DNA from: Fennellomyces sp. T-0311
Lineage: Eukaryota; Mucoromycota; Mucoromycetes; Mucorales; Lichtheimiaceae
Direction: 5' to 3'
Length of the DNA stretch: 64,000 bases
Assembly (NCBI GenBank): GCA_025266875.1
Contig: JALLLT010000078.1
Location: 1 to 64,000, forward strand
Shown here: positions 11,140-22,583 of the stretch, piece by piece
Layout of the letters: every line of letters starts with the position of its first letter
Position numbering within the stretch: the first letter of the stretch is position 1
Notes under the pieces: generated by a model
What the model was told of the DNA's origin: nothing
What the model saw: only the letters and a program-made list of their open reading frames with translations
The model's database searches: none
Translations under genes and position numbers: made by a program

Positions 11140-12219
11140 AGGGAGGGGGACATTTTACCCGTCTGGGAAGAGAAGAGCGGCTATTCTTTTACTCATTTGC
11201 TAATACCTCAACATTTTCCTTTTTTTTAACACAAAAACTACATTTTCGTTCATCTTTTTTATTATTATTATTATTATTATCTTACCTTGTATACCCATGA
11301 CACCTCTTTTGTATTGTCTCCTTGTTTGTGTGTAGCTTTCCCTCCCCTCTTGTACGTATATATCTTTTTTTTTAATCAGCAAAAACTTGGCTTTCTGCAG
11401 GGAATTTTCAGATTTACATATTGCTTTCTTTTTCACCTATTGAGATTCACCCTTGACGCTCTTCGCTATAGCCTAACTTGCTAGGGCCCTATGTGCTTTT
11501 CGGATCTTCTTCCATGCCGTTCCTCGCGTGTTATTCACTTTATTCATATGGTACCGAGACATCCGCTGAGATCAAACAAATAGTGTTGTCAACTGCACTT
11601 TTTAGGCCTAGGATCGCGTTATTGGAGCAAAAGCGCGCCTAATGAATATATCTGAGCATGATAGCACTTGTTTTTGGGCTATCATGTGCGATCCATCAAC
11701 GTATCTTATCATGCAGGCAATGCCTCCGAATCCATGTTTTCATGCAATATTAAAGATAAAATCAGGTTCCTATTCATTCACCAAGGGTCTGCGACTCCGA
11801 TTCGCTCCCTTGGAGCATTCGATCCGCTTCGATCCGGCATGAATAACAGTCTTAAATTGTTACTTTGGTCAATATCTTCGGAACCATGCACGTTTATGTC
11901 GGATAGCCTGTTTCCCCCCAGTTTTATTTATAAGGACTCAAGTCACTGTATATAAATAGGTTTGCAAGCGCTTATCCGATCCCAAGCAACATGAGAACAT
12001 TTATATTGCATGCATTTCGGGCGATCAAACTCGTGGTACACGCTTGTTCACTACTTGTTTAATAAAAATGCTCTTTTTTATTCTCCTATTCTTGCATAAG
12101 CAGACTGATTTATTCTTATGACTTGCACTTTGATAAACATCATCACATGACAAAAGGGGAAAAAATAGCTGAAACAGACCAAGTTCCCCTTTGGAACATA
12201 CTAATGATACGCTTGTTCC
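11140..12219. other. Gene-free interval with an (ATT)n tract
   Basis: The interval lies between the membrane-protein gene and the 3' end of the questin-oxidase-like gene. A short (ATT)n run occupies about 11260-11281, probably in the 3' UTR of the upstream gene. Short frames near 11642-11955 show no domain and are taken as chance. Confidence 0.4.
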
Positions 12220-13594
12220 TTATAAGCTGCTTGATTTCCATGCCTCGTCGAATCCGATACCCTCATGGTTCCATTTGGCATCTCTAAACAATGTCGATCC
12301 GCCAGTCATATCCAAAGTCATTTGGGCAGCATTAGCCCAGGCGGCATCCAATTCGCCTCCATACAACACTTGACCCAATGCCAGAGCACGGATAACCTTG
12401 AGCATATGCACCTCTTCCATCGTCAGTGCCGTGTTGATGATGTTCATCCACCGATTTTCGCTCGTGTCTTGATGAGGTGATTTGTACGACAGCAGAAGGT
12501 CAATGCGCAGAGCGGGACGTCCACGTGAAACATAGTACGCAATTGATTCGGCGAGATGAGCCCGCAGCAACAATTCTGCTTGGATAGGTGTCAGATTGGG
12601 CAAAAGGGTATAGACTGCATGGATCGAGGTCAATGCGTGCATAAGGTAAAAATCTAACTTGAATCCTTGTTCACGCAAACCCGATGCCGCATATACAATC
12701 AAGCATGCCACATAAAGCTCTTGAAGGCTCGATTCTGGATCTGTAACCTTACCACGATCAGAATAATTCTTTCAAATTGTTTCGTTGCAATGCAACTGCA
12801 TCTTGCCTTTGAACTTCCATTGGGCAGCATACTCTCGGAGTTTGGATACCGCATTAGCATTCGACATCAATGTATCTAGTTTACTCGGATCCGAATACTT
12901 GACAACACCGTCGAATACCGGATCAGTTGCCACCTTTTGCATAATATCTTGAATGGTTTCGGTGCCGTTGGTGATTTCGGAATCCTCAGTCAAATGCATG
13001 ATTGGTACAAGGTTGTCTTCAGTACATGCAGCCATAGCGAGCGCTTCTGCAGCAACGGAAGGTAAATCAAACTCAATTGCGTATCCCAAATGAATCAATG
13101 GGTGATATGCGCCTGCAACAAACCGAGCCAACATATCGTCCTTGAATATCCAATACCGGATCGTGTCCAGTACGCCATACTTGTCAATCTCTTCCTTGAA
13201 CAAGTTCAAGTAACTTGTGTACGCGTTGCGGTTACCAATTTCTTTGCGATACGTTTCTCTCGTCAAATCACAGACGGAGGCAGGCTTGGGCCGCAACAAA
13301 AATAAATGACCCTTGTAAATGGCTTGCAATCGCTCCATGCTTGCTCCCATCGAGTACGCGGTCAAGTAATGATGAATAAGATGACTAGAAAAATAGCCGT
13401 ATACGTGAGTCTTTCTTTTTCGCGTTTGATCCAGCCAGATGAAAGTCATACTTGTGGAAACCAGCATCATTGAAAAAAATGTCATGCTCTTTATGATTCT
13501 TATCAATCAGCGTATGCTGCGCTAAGTTAAGCGCGGATTTTCCGGGTAAAAGAAAAGAGTAGCGAGGCAGCTTGATTTTTGATGGCACTGTCAT
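12220..13594 (-). CDS. Questin-oxidase-like (AflY / DUF4243 family) protein
   Basis: Exons 13452-13594, 12807-13384 and 12220-12740 join to 413 residues. The join at intron 1 produces GFHNHLIHHYLTAYSMGAS, the family's hallmark near the N-terminus. Other family-like segments are HPLIHLGYAIEFDLPSVAAEALAMA and the C-terminal helices around HALTSIHAVYTLLP. In filamentous ascomycetes this family includes AflY and questin oxidase, Baeyer-Villiger-like enzymes of polyketide pathways. Many members lie outside such clusters, as here, so the substrate is unknown. Intron 2 (12741-12806, 66 bases) starts with GC (AAAG|GCAAGA) and ends in ACAG; it removes an in-frame TGA while keeping the frame. The start is MTVPSKIKLPRYSF. 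Confidence 0.8.
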
Positions 13595-16129
13595 AATTAT
13601 ATCAAGTTGATCTGACACTTTTTTTTTCTTGAACGCTTGCAGGCTATTTATATGCGCTCTCTGGAATGAGTCAAACGCGGATAAACACGCGCCCGTTTGC
13701 ATGGATCAAACGCAGATATGTACGCGTCTCAAATAAGAAACTATTCGTAAAGACGCGTACGATGACACATTATGGTTCCGGTGCATCGGGTAAAGAGTGC
13801 GGACAACCGGAGGAAGAGTAAAATGGTAACCATAACTCTTGTCACGTGCCTCATCTTGGCATGTGAGGCATGGATCAATGCATTTATTGTAACACATCTG
13901 TTCGAAGACCCAGGATTTATCTATACAGTAATGGAAATAAGGCTAAACTGCGCCCCAAGGGTATTGATGACGAACATATTCCTAATTCGTATGAGCGTTT
14001 CAGGACAACGCGTAATCGACAAAGCCAGAAATGGTACTTTAAACAAATCAACAAAGCGTCCTGCCTATAATTACTTGTGGCTACATGGAGTATATGATCC
14101 AAACTTGCCATTGAATATGTGCTTGGTATCAGAACCATATTGCGATGCGCTCAAAGTTAGATCCAAAGTGACAAAGAAGAGCATTGAGCATTTTACGAAC
14201 CATATGAACAAGTAGAACTCACTGTTAGGCGTTCCGCACGGAATATAAGTAGCCGCTTTATTTTTCCGTCGGTCCGTCTCGCTTTCGTTGCCGTGACAAC
14301 CACGTTCGCGTAATAGGAGAGCATTGAAACGCCCAGCAGAATTTCTGCGTCCGGAGTTACTTTGATTCCACGCTACTTGACCTATTCGCACACTTGGTTA
14401 ATAAGAACACGCGCGTGGCTTTTTCTATATTCTCAAAAAGGTCCTTCTGTAATGCCACATTAACCTATTTCACACATCATTTGATAGCTGGCACGTATAA
14501 TGTCAAGATCATGTATATACTACAAATACGTTTACACTATGTTGGCGTAGATTGTAAATTATATATTCTGTGTATGTTCATGATAAAAGTGGTTCGGAAG
14601 ATCACATCAAAAAGATTCCCCTAGTTTGATGTAAGCCATTTATACATATCTATTTTTGGCTCCTTGGTATCTTCAAAACTCGAAACTAAAATTCTTACAT
14701 ATAGTACGTTTACACTACTCCCCGGTCCTACTATAAAGATGTGATGCCATATACAAAATGTATATTGGATATATTAATAGGATAAACGTATTGAGTATTA
14801 CTACATTATATGATTAAAAACTACGTTATGCATCTTCTCGAGGTTCTTCAACAGAGCTGATATTGAAGGTACCGGAAGAGGAACACCGCTATCAAATACC
14901 ACATAAACCGAATCTCTCTCACTCGATAATTGCCGAGAAGCCAAACCACCAGCCATGTGTTTCGATATTCCTCGACGACGTCATGAAATGCCCATCTGTT
15001 AATTTTTACATTAAATAGCAATAGCAAGTCCGAACCGTCAGCTTAACGATGTATATCTCCCCTCACCGTATTAATTTAGCATCCACGTGTGCAACTCTTT
15101 TAGGGCGCCAAAAAAAAAATGCAAAATAGGCCAATGTGACCATGTAGCCTCAAAAATTGACGCTAGTGTAAAGAATAATCTGGCAATATCGCAGAAAGCT
15201 TCTTTTCGAGTGTAAAATACTTTTGCTGATCACGATAATACTATAGACCCTGAAAGTCGGTATATCTGCTACTACCTACATACTGTCAAAAGAACCATCT
15301 TGGCTCAATATGCTCCATTTGAAATACCAAAGAGGGCTCATGATAGCCACATTCGCGTCAGATATAGTGTCAGCACAATGTAGTTCACTTCAAACCAGCA
15401 TGAAATACTTCAGTTGACTACTGAAGTGAACACAAAAACGCACTTTTATCTTCTGTTTGGAATTCTGTAGACTCGGGTTTAATGCTGATTAGCGTTGGGA
15501 ATCCCATACATTGCTTTACAGTTTATTGAGATATTCGACTCTTGTACATCCTCCGTCAAGAAAGTCCTGCATGATGCAATAGACACCACTTTCAGTTTCA
15601 AACGTACGGTATCCAAAGTAACGTTTTCATGTGGGTGCTCAAGTATGTAGCAAGCACGGTGCTGATCCTTAATTTTGGAATGCTTGTGGACTGAGCGCTA
15701 GAGCCTCCATACAACTGGGGTGTACTGCGCTAGAGTATGTTACCATTCGCAGCAAACCCCAATACAGGCAAGGGAATCGTTTTGATGCAGGAAAGAGTTA
15801 ATCGTAAAAATAATGCCTGATGGTGAAGCAGCCATGGATCTGACGAGTTGTCATAGCGATAGTGTTGGTGAACTGTCCGAGGAAATGTATGAATTATTAT
15901 GCACGCTACGTCGGTGATTGAATGTTAGGAAAGATGTGTGTGTCAAGAAAGGTTGCACCTATAGTTATGCCCAGGAAAAGGTGCATGCTGTGTAAGTCGA
16001 ATGCCAAAGCGATATAAGCACCGTCTTTAGTGAAGCATTTGCCTGACGATAGCGCTAAAGAGCTGCGAATGTTGCTCAAAGGCGGACAGATATAATCGAT
16101 ACCGTCTCAAGAATGGCGAGGAACAGGGG

Positions 16130-16168
<39 letters not shown>

Positions 16169-16537
16169 TGCTTAGTTAAGCATACAGCTTGATACAGTAG
16201 AAAAGCCATACGGGCCTGCACCCATGTACCCATAGGAGATGCATGTATACTCAAAAGCGCTCTGGAGGTTGTACCAAACATGAAATTCACCGCTGCTAAT
16301 GAAGTACAGGTTCAGGGTACATAGTGCATTCTGGATCCCTTACTGAAGCATAGTATCAGCACCTTAAGCGCGCTAAAGAAACACAGGCTCACAAGATGTT
16401 AATCTCTTCTGCCATGTGTCTGTATACAACGCCAGCACGGTGTCAACAAAGGTACCAGGGGCGGTAAGGAACACGTTGCTGAGCAGATCGGTCACCGGCT
16501 AAAAGTTAATGGCTGCGACACTTGCAGTGATGCATGA
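13595..16537. other. AT-rich gene-poor interval, about 2.9 kb
   Basis: No gene can be supported. A 147-codon plus frame at 13772-14215 has no recognisable domain, and an overlapping frame (13870-14070) looks equally protein-like, so this may be decayed sequence. From about 14400 to 16500 the sequence is AT-rich with only short frames. A (TA)n microsatellite is noted separately. Confidence 0.35.
16131..16164. repeat. (TA)n microsatellite
   Basis: An uninterrupted run of 17 TA units lies in the gene-poor interval before the F-box repeat gene. Confidence 0.95.
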
Positions 16538-18520
16538 ATGTCGCAAGTTTTCGACCTCAGAAAAAACCAAGCTGGCATATTTTATTTTCCTTTCTCCTTT
16601 TCTTCTCAATCGTCATCTCCAATGTCAGCATCACGGCCTTCACGACAAGCGTCGGTGCGTGCCTCGCAAAAAATAGCTGCCCAAAGCAGTGGAAGCAACA
16701 AACGGAAGCTTACTGAACCTGCGACAAGACGAAAACGACCAAAGACAAACGACAACGCCATACGATCGGCTAGTTGTGCCGGCATACCTCAACCAGCGTT
16801 TTCCATGGAAATATGGGAGCTCGTACTGAAAGACTGCTGTCCTTCACAGCTTTCCGTGGTCGCCCAAGTCAGCCAGTACATGTGTGCGGTTGTCCAGGCC
16901 TTGCCTATATGGAAGACCATCTGTCAAACAGCCGATTTGGGCGAGCCAACCACACGTGGCCCTCGCAAGACCTACTATGGCGTGACCATTCCGCGGAGCC
17001 ATCGTATCTGCGAAGTATGTTTTATCAAAACGAAGCCGTCAGGATCACAAACGGCGCTCCCCGTCCATCTCAAACAACACAAAAAGGATGTCCGACTATG
17101 TTTATCGTGCCGACAGAAACACTACAAGAGACATCCGGAACCGTATCAGCCATGGGAAGATAGCCGATTACTAGAACGTCATGGGGGTCGAGTCGGGATC
17201 GAAGCCGAAGAGCGCCGCTTGCGTGGTTTTCAAGAAACTCGAGCCAGGAACCTGCAGCTTCGACAAGATGCGCGTCGTGCTGAACTGCAACAGCACTTGG
17301 ATACCATGCAAATTGACTACTGCACTCACTGGGCTGCCTTTGACCGCTATGTTGTGACCGGCAAGCCGAATCTGGAAGCGACTATAGAGGATGTAATCAA
17401 GGCTGCCCAAGAAAAACAGGAACAGAATGCTCGTCGCACAACACTGGAGAAACGCTTGGTCGAATTGGGACTGGAGGAGCACACTTGGTTTGAATGTACC
17501 ACATACATCCAGACAGGCTTGCCGGATCTGGAGTGTACCGTCCAAGGCGTCGTGGATATGGTCAGAGCCAGAGAGGAACGCAAAGCCAACGTTGCCAAAC
17601 GACGCAAGGAGCTCTTTGAACGGCTTGGAATAGACGATCCTGCAGCCATCATCACCAAGCCAGTGTCGGATAATTTAGAGCGGTTTATTGGATATCAGTG
17701 GATGGATATGGATGCGTTAGTGCAACATGCAAGGGATATGATCGATGGTGAAAAGAAAAAGGAGAGGCGGCGCGCGGATCTGATGCGTGAATTGCGTGCG
17801 AATGGGCTAGAGCTCAGACAAGATTCGACCTTGTGTGCCAATTACATTGAAACGGGAGCACATGACCTGCAAGATGTGGTTTGTCGGATGACCGAGCTTG
17901 GATGGCTGTTTCGCGAAACCAACTACGGAGCTATCCGCCACGGCGATGGATCACGCAACCATTTCAAAACCGTTGCCATTGAGCAGTATGTATCCAAGCG
18001 TTTGACAAATATGCAATGGACAAATGCTTGGGATGATCCCGATACTTTCTCGCGACCGCCTGCATCGCTGTGGACCAAAATCCGAGCTGTATCACCGTAT
18101 ATGTACAAAGAACATGCCAAACAATGCATTTTTGAAGGTGTTGCACGCAACGAGGCACTCAAGGAGATTATTCGAAATGCCGAGCCGGACGAATTTCCAT
18201 CGGTGACTGTAGAAATCCTGCTGCAGGCCATGGATGAAGGTGCGGTTGCCATAGCAAAACCGCCGTCGTCATGCCAATCATCACAGCCGTCAGAACAAGA
18301 ATTATTAAAGCCATCCCGCACATTCAGCTCAACTATGAAAGATCTACTTGGAGAAGGACAATTCGGCGAGTTCATCCGTTTGAGTCGAACCAATATCATT
18401 CGCTTGGCAAGGAAAAGGTATACCGTAAAAGAGATTCCTCTTGTAACCAAAGAAGAGGTAGTGATTAAGGAAAAAACTGAGAAGGAGGAGTCAAAGGACT
18501 TGAGGAACGAAAACCGATGA
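16538..18520 (+). CDS. F-box protein with CxxC zinc motif and four degenerate internal repeats
   Basis: An intronless frame encodes up to 660 residues; a second in-frame ATG at 16622 is an equally good start. A basic, Ser-rich N-terminus with a nuclear-localisation-like stretch (NKRKLTEPATRRKRPK) precedes an F-box-like segment near residues 85-125 (FSMEIWELVLKDC, VVAQVSQYMCAVV). Next come two Cys pairs (ICEVC near 155, LCLSC near 188), probably one zinc site. About residues 245-470 hold four degenerate units of some 55-60 residues on the pattern R..L...L...GL......C..YI.TG..DLE..V..V. The C-terminus is charged. The plan suggests an SCF adaptor with a repeat-based substrate platform; the target is unknown. 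Similar F-box/repeat proteins are common in Mucorales as far as I recall. Confidence 0.7.
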   Translation: MSQVFDLRKNQAGIFYFPFSFSSQSSSPMSASRPSRQASVRASQKIAAQSSGSNKRKLTEPATRRKRPKTNDNAIRSASCAGIPQPAFSMEIWELVLKDCCPSQLSVVAQVSQYMCAVVQALPIWKTICQTADLGEPTTRGPRKTYYGVTIPRSHRICEVCFIKTKPSGSQTALPVHLKQHKKDVRLCLSCRQKHYKRHPEPYQPWEDSRLLERHGGRVGIEAEERRLRGFQETRARNLQLRQDARRAELQQHLDTMQIDYCTHWAAFDRYVVTGKPNLEATIEDVIKAAQEKQEQNARRTTLEKRLVELGLEEHTWFECTTYIQTGLPDLECTVQGVVDMVRAREERKANVAKRRKELFERLGIDDPAAIITKPVSDNLERFIGYQWMDMDALVQHARDMIDGEKKKERRRADLMRELRANGLELRQDSTLCANYIETGAHDLQDVVCRMTELGWLFRETNYGAIRHGDGSRNHFKTVAIEQYVSKRLTNMQWTNAWDDPDTFSRPPASLWTKIRAVSPYMYKEHAKQCIFEGVARNEALKEIIRNAEPDEFPSVTVEILLQAMDEGAVAIAKPPSSCQSSQPSEQELLKPSRTFSSTMKDLLGEGQFGEFIRLSRTNIIRLARKRYTVKEIPLVTKEEVVIKEKTEKEESKDLRNENR

Positions 18521-18591
18521 GGATACGATTATGCCAAAAGATTAATAAACGGAACCTTCAACTCTCACAAAATCGCTTTTCTTGTTCCGCT

Positions 18592-19847
18592 ATGCGACCT
18601 GACGAGCATAAAAAGAAGGAATCGCGACGGTACCAAGCACGTAAAAAGAACCAAGGTGATGCCACCGCAGCTGAAGTAGCGGATCGTCGACGGCAAGCAG
18701 CTAGAGCACGCGATGCTGGTACAAGCGTTGCTGCCATTCGTCGTAGAAACGGCGAATTGCCTTCACTTCAGCAAATGCGTGAATCGGCAGAGGCAACCGC
18801 CAAAATGCGTTCGAGCAAGTTCAGTCGACGTAAAATTACTACCAATAGTGATCGTTATACCGAGATTTCGGCTCAAGGTACCAAAAAAAACCTAAAGCTC
18901 TCAAGTATGAGGTAATTAAGCACGAGGCATGTAGATGCCATGGCACAGGATGCTGAAATGGGGGTGGATCGTGAAACAACTGATCTGGTTGCTATGTTGG
19001 AGAAGCCAGGTAACACCGTCACGAGATACAAAACTTTACACAGCTCACGTCAAAGAAAAAAAGACGAAACGGAATCGGGTGCAACGTATTTCAGGTTCAA
19101 GGATGAAAATGTGGACAGCAGCATGTTGGAACAGCAAGATCAATCCATGTTTCAAGTCAACTTGGATCTCTATGAGGGTATCCTGGGTCAGGTGGATTGT
19201 TGTCAAGTGTTGGGTCTTTCATCCGATGACGTTGGATTGGTAATCCACTTGAACGTAGACAAGTGAAGTCATTGATCACGATGCATTAGGTTGACGCAGC
19301 CTTCGGACACCAACCTATCATGGATAAGCCTATTGTGCCTGCCTTTGCAACGAATGCTCAGGGCCTCGTACTGTTCAACAAGAAGCCAACACCTGAGCCT
19401 AAAGAACAAGATGGGATCTATGTTCGGAACGAGCGACGACCGCCGCCATCAGCACCGGCACCGACCGCATTGCAGCCCGACGATGGTATTTGTTTGTTTC
19501 TTCCTAAAATAAGGTCAGCATCACTAATTGGGCATGGCAGATGACCTTGATGAACTTTTGTCGTTGACAAAAGAAGGTGAGTTTCCGTTAGTTTAGTTTG
19601 ATTGGCATGACTCTCACATTGTTTGCGATAGAGTCCACGCCCAAAAGGATTCCTGCAGAGTCTGCATCCGAAAAGATTGATACTCGTAAGAAGGAGTGCG
19701 GGAGGGCTTTTTATAAGGTTTGACATGGCTGACGCAAAGCGTATAGCACCCAAGCCACGTCCAAGTTTACTCAGACCGTCGACAACAACAAAGAAAAAGA
19801 CAGTGGCGGAGGACGATGAGGCATGGCTCGATGACATTTTGGGATGA
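18592..19847 (+). CDS. Unrecognised six-exon gene, 325 residues
   Basis: Six exons (18592-18877, 18935-19239, 19290-19485, 19541-19576, 19632-19685, 19747-19847) join in frame with GT-AG introns; two exons are only 36 and 54 bases. The N-terminus is basic and helical (SRRYQARKKNQGDATAAE, then GTSVAAIRRRNGELPSLQQM and KMRSSKFSRRK). The middle contains ETTDLVAMLEK and YFRFKDENVDSSML. The C-terminus is PKPRPSLLRPSTTTKKK followed by an acidic end, EDDEAWLDDILG. Phase-preserving splicing throughout and the ordered motifs indicate a real nuclear-type protein, but I cannot name its family. The start is the ATG at 18592; an in-frame ATG at 18517 overlaps the end of the preceding gene by four bases. 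Confidence 0.6.
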
Positions 19848-20016
19848 TCCAGACCAAAGCTGGAAACGGCAATCCGGGCCGTGCACGGGGCATGGGGAGA
19901 GGGCCCATGCGATGGTGTACAGTCATGGGGTGTTTTTGTAAATAAGCCAAAAAAAACATATATATATAATAATCAAATGGCAACACTTGTTTCGATTCCT
20001 CTCAGTCTGCAATGCC

Positions 20017-20460
20017 ATGGTCGAAACCAGAAAAAGATGCCGGTTACGGTGGCCACCTGCAATCACTCATTTAAAACTCATGTACCAACAATGGCGATGG
20101 TTCCAACATTACAAACTTGCGTGGTATTATCGGCCGGCCAATGTCATTGAAGAGAATCCATGGCAACCCTTTGAATTCAGAAACCAAATCGTATTGTGGC
20201 ACGCCTACAGTCAGCAACAAGAAGGGTGTCAAGTTTGGGACAAAAGCATAGACCAAGGGAAACAGTTGGTTCATGTCACCTTTCAAGATCATGTGGCGTT
20301 TACGGTCGATCCAGAAAAGCAAGAGCACCTGGCTTTCACCATGGATCCGGACTGGCCTGAGCCTTTTGTTTATGAAATCGCCGTGTTTTGGGTGACGCGG
20401 CGACCCAGTGCTATTTGGAAGGAGTGGGTGCTGGGCGAAAAGAAACCAGTGTACCAATAA
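20017..20460 (+). CDS. Hypothetical Trp-rich small protein
   Basis: The frame gives 147 residues from ATG 20017 to TAA, with no intron. It is unusually rich in aromatic residues and tryptophan (YQQWRWFQHYKLAWYYRP, then NPWQPFEFRNQIVLWHAYS, DPDWPEPFVYEIAVFWV), has no signal peptide and no clear membrane span. Composition favours this strand over the 182-codon frame opposite it. No family is recognised. It could be a lineage-specific gene. Confidence 0.4.
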   Translation: MVETRKRCRLRWPPAITHLKLMYQQWRWFQHYKLAWYYRPANVIEENPWQPFEFRNQIVLWHAYSQQQEGCQVWDKSIDQGKQLVHVTFQDHVAFTVDPEKQEHLAFTMDPDWPEPFVYEIAVFWVTRRPSAIWKEWVLGEKKPVYQ

Positions 20461-22583
20461 AATAAATAAAAAAGGAAACGGAAGCTTCCGTGAGATGATG
20501 ACATACCATTGGTCATCTCGCATGTCTTTGTATATTTGTTTGTCACGTACATCAGGTGAGGCTCCCTCATTTTCATGTAGCATATGAAAGTTTAATACAC
20601 CCTGTGTACACACAAGCAACCATATGACAGTCAGTGCATTGATTTAACGTACATGGATCGGAATAGCATCCGCGATCGTCTTTTTTTTCCCGCGATTCTT
20701 ATGCTTGCATAGGATGCGTATAAGGAGGGGCTATTAATTCTAGGGCTGTGCACCACGATCAAAATAAGTTGCTGGTAACAAAAAGAGTGGCGTACGCGTC
20801 TTCCATGTTATATGAACCTCTTTCTCTGCTTCAAATCCGCAAGGTTTAGAAAGCATGCAAACTTGAGCGTCCATTTTTGGAAACAATACGCGTCTAAGCT
20901 TTATTGATAATGTCCAAATGTAACGACAACGTAAAAGGTATTCTGTAATGGGGTTTTCCCCTTTCAAAAAAATAAAAGATCTAACCTGTTCTCCCCACAT
21001 GCAAGGAGTACGATATAAAGAAGTAGAAGCTTTTTTTTTCTTACAGCCCTCAAAATAGAGGTAATGACAAATGCATGTATGTGTCAAAAGCCGCTTCGAC
21101 TTTTTAGGATACGAAAGGGGAGAGATTTTGGTGCTTATCATGGTGTAGAGCATGCTCACAAGGTTGATAAAAAGTATAGATAATAACCCTGATCTGCCGA
21201 ATATTTTGAGGAGTACGATATTGACTATTGTTAGCTCCCAACGTACAAAACACACACACACACTACACATAAAGCAACAAACTCTTTAATTAATCCCACA
21301 AAGCTGTAAGGAGGGACTTTCTCGAAACTGCATATTACATATCAGGTTTATGTTGATCGATGTATTCCCTTTTTTTGCAACCTGCCATGCTCCCTTTAAC
21401 TAAAACACTCTCCCTTCTCTCTATAACAACAGCTTTTTCAACCCCCCCCCCAAAAAAAAGAGCTCCTACTATAAAGCCTGCCTCACCGCTCCTTTACTAC
21501 CGGAAACCGGGGATAGAAGAAAGGATTGCTTTTTTAGAAGGGGCTACTTTTGTGTGCAATGAGTGTACGATGGATAAGCAGCAACACAGACAGTCTAATT
21601 AGCTCCTGCTTTCTAACTGGTTTTTCTTGGTTGGAATTTTTTTTAGAGTAGCCACCTTGAACCCCCACTTTTGTAGTTGGCAGAAATAGATCTCGGATAG
21701 GTACACTTTCAGTTAGAACGGATCGATACGATTTCTTAATAGATGAAGGGAAAGGATGAAGAAAAAGGGAGTGTTGGAATATATTGAATGAAAGGAAAAG
21801 AGAGTTTGCATGTTAAAAGTACATTGTTCATTTATTCGTGAAATGAAGATTATTAGTCAATTAAAATGTTGTATGTGATATTTTACTCCCGGAACGCGGT
21901 GATGAAGCCGTTCATCCCCTGTTATGTATAATATCTCTCACCAAAAAAAACTTGGCTTTTTTTCCTTTTTGAAACGCGTACGCATATCGCTCTTTAACTT
22001 TTTTTTTTCATTATGCTGCACCAGCACGCCATCGGATGGCGATATGTGTAAGGAGCTAAAAAAATACATGCTGATCACTCTCGATCATGGGTTATTAATG
22101 ATCAATATGGATCGACCATTTTTAATAGACACAGACACATGATACAGCTAATTTTTTTATTATTATTAATTTGTTTACAAAAACTACTAAAAAGAGAAGA
22201 AAAAATACTGCTATGCGTGCTTTTGTGAAAAATGTGCTTGTGTGCGTGCGTGCGTGCGTGCTTAATAATATACGGCAAGGGAAAGGGGGATAAATAAAGA
22301 AAGCATATACAAAGAAAAAAAGGAACTCATGCGATTTTTTCGCTCCAGATGATTGACAGACAAGAAAAAAGAAAAAAAAGAAAGGACATGAGCATATGGA
22401 GGAGAAGAGTGAGGAGAGTGTGACAGAGAGAGAGTAAGAGAGAGTGTGTGTGTGAGTGAGGATTTGGGGGTTACTTTTTCATAAAAAAAAAACTATACAC
22501 AAGCTACTAATCGTGCGCTGCTCGATCTTTTTTTTCTTCTTTTCTTTTTTTTCTTTAGAGAGAGAGAGAGGATGATGATTTTT
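20461..22583. other. Gene-poor interval with simple-sequence tracts
   Basis: Between the Trp-rich frame and the homeodomain gene I see no supported gene. The sequence has poly-A/T runs, GA-rich stretches (about 22380-22450) and a TGCG microsatellite. Part of it should be the 3' UTR of the homeodomain gene. Confidence 0.4.
22241..22261. repeat. (TGCG)n microsatellite
   Basis: About five tandem GTGC units lie in the interval downstream of the homeodomain gene. Confidence 0.85.

Noticed and set aside
20071..20619. 182-codon minus frame
   Set aside because: Composition looks like a shadow of the Trp-rich plus frame; no domain.
20740..21270. 176-codon minus frame
   Set aside because: Random-looking composition (Cys, Lys and Tyr clusters from AT-rich DNA), no recognisable domain or neighbour support.
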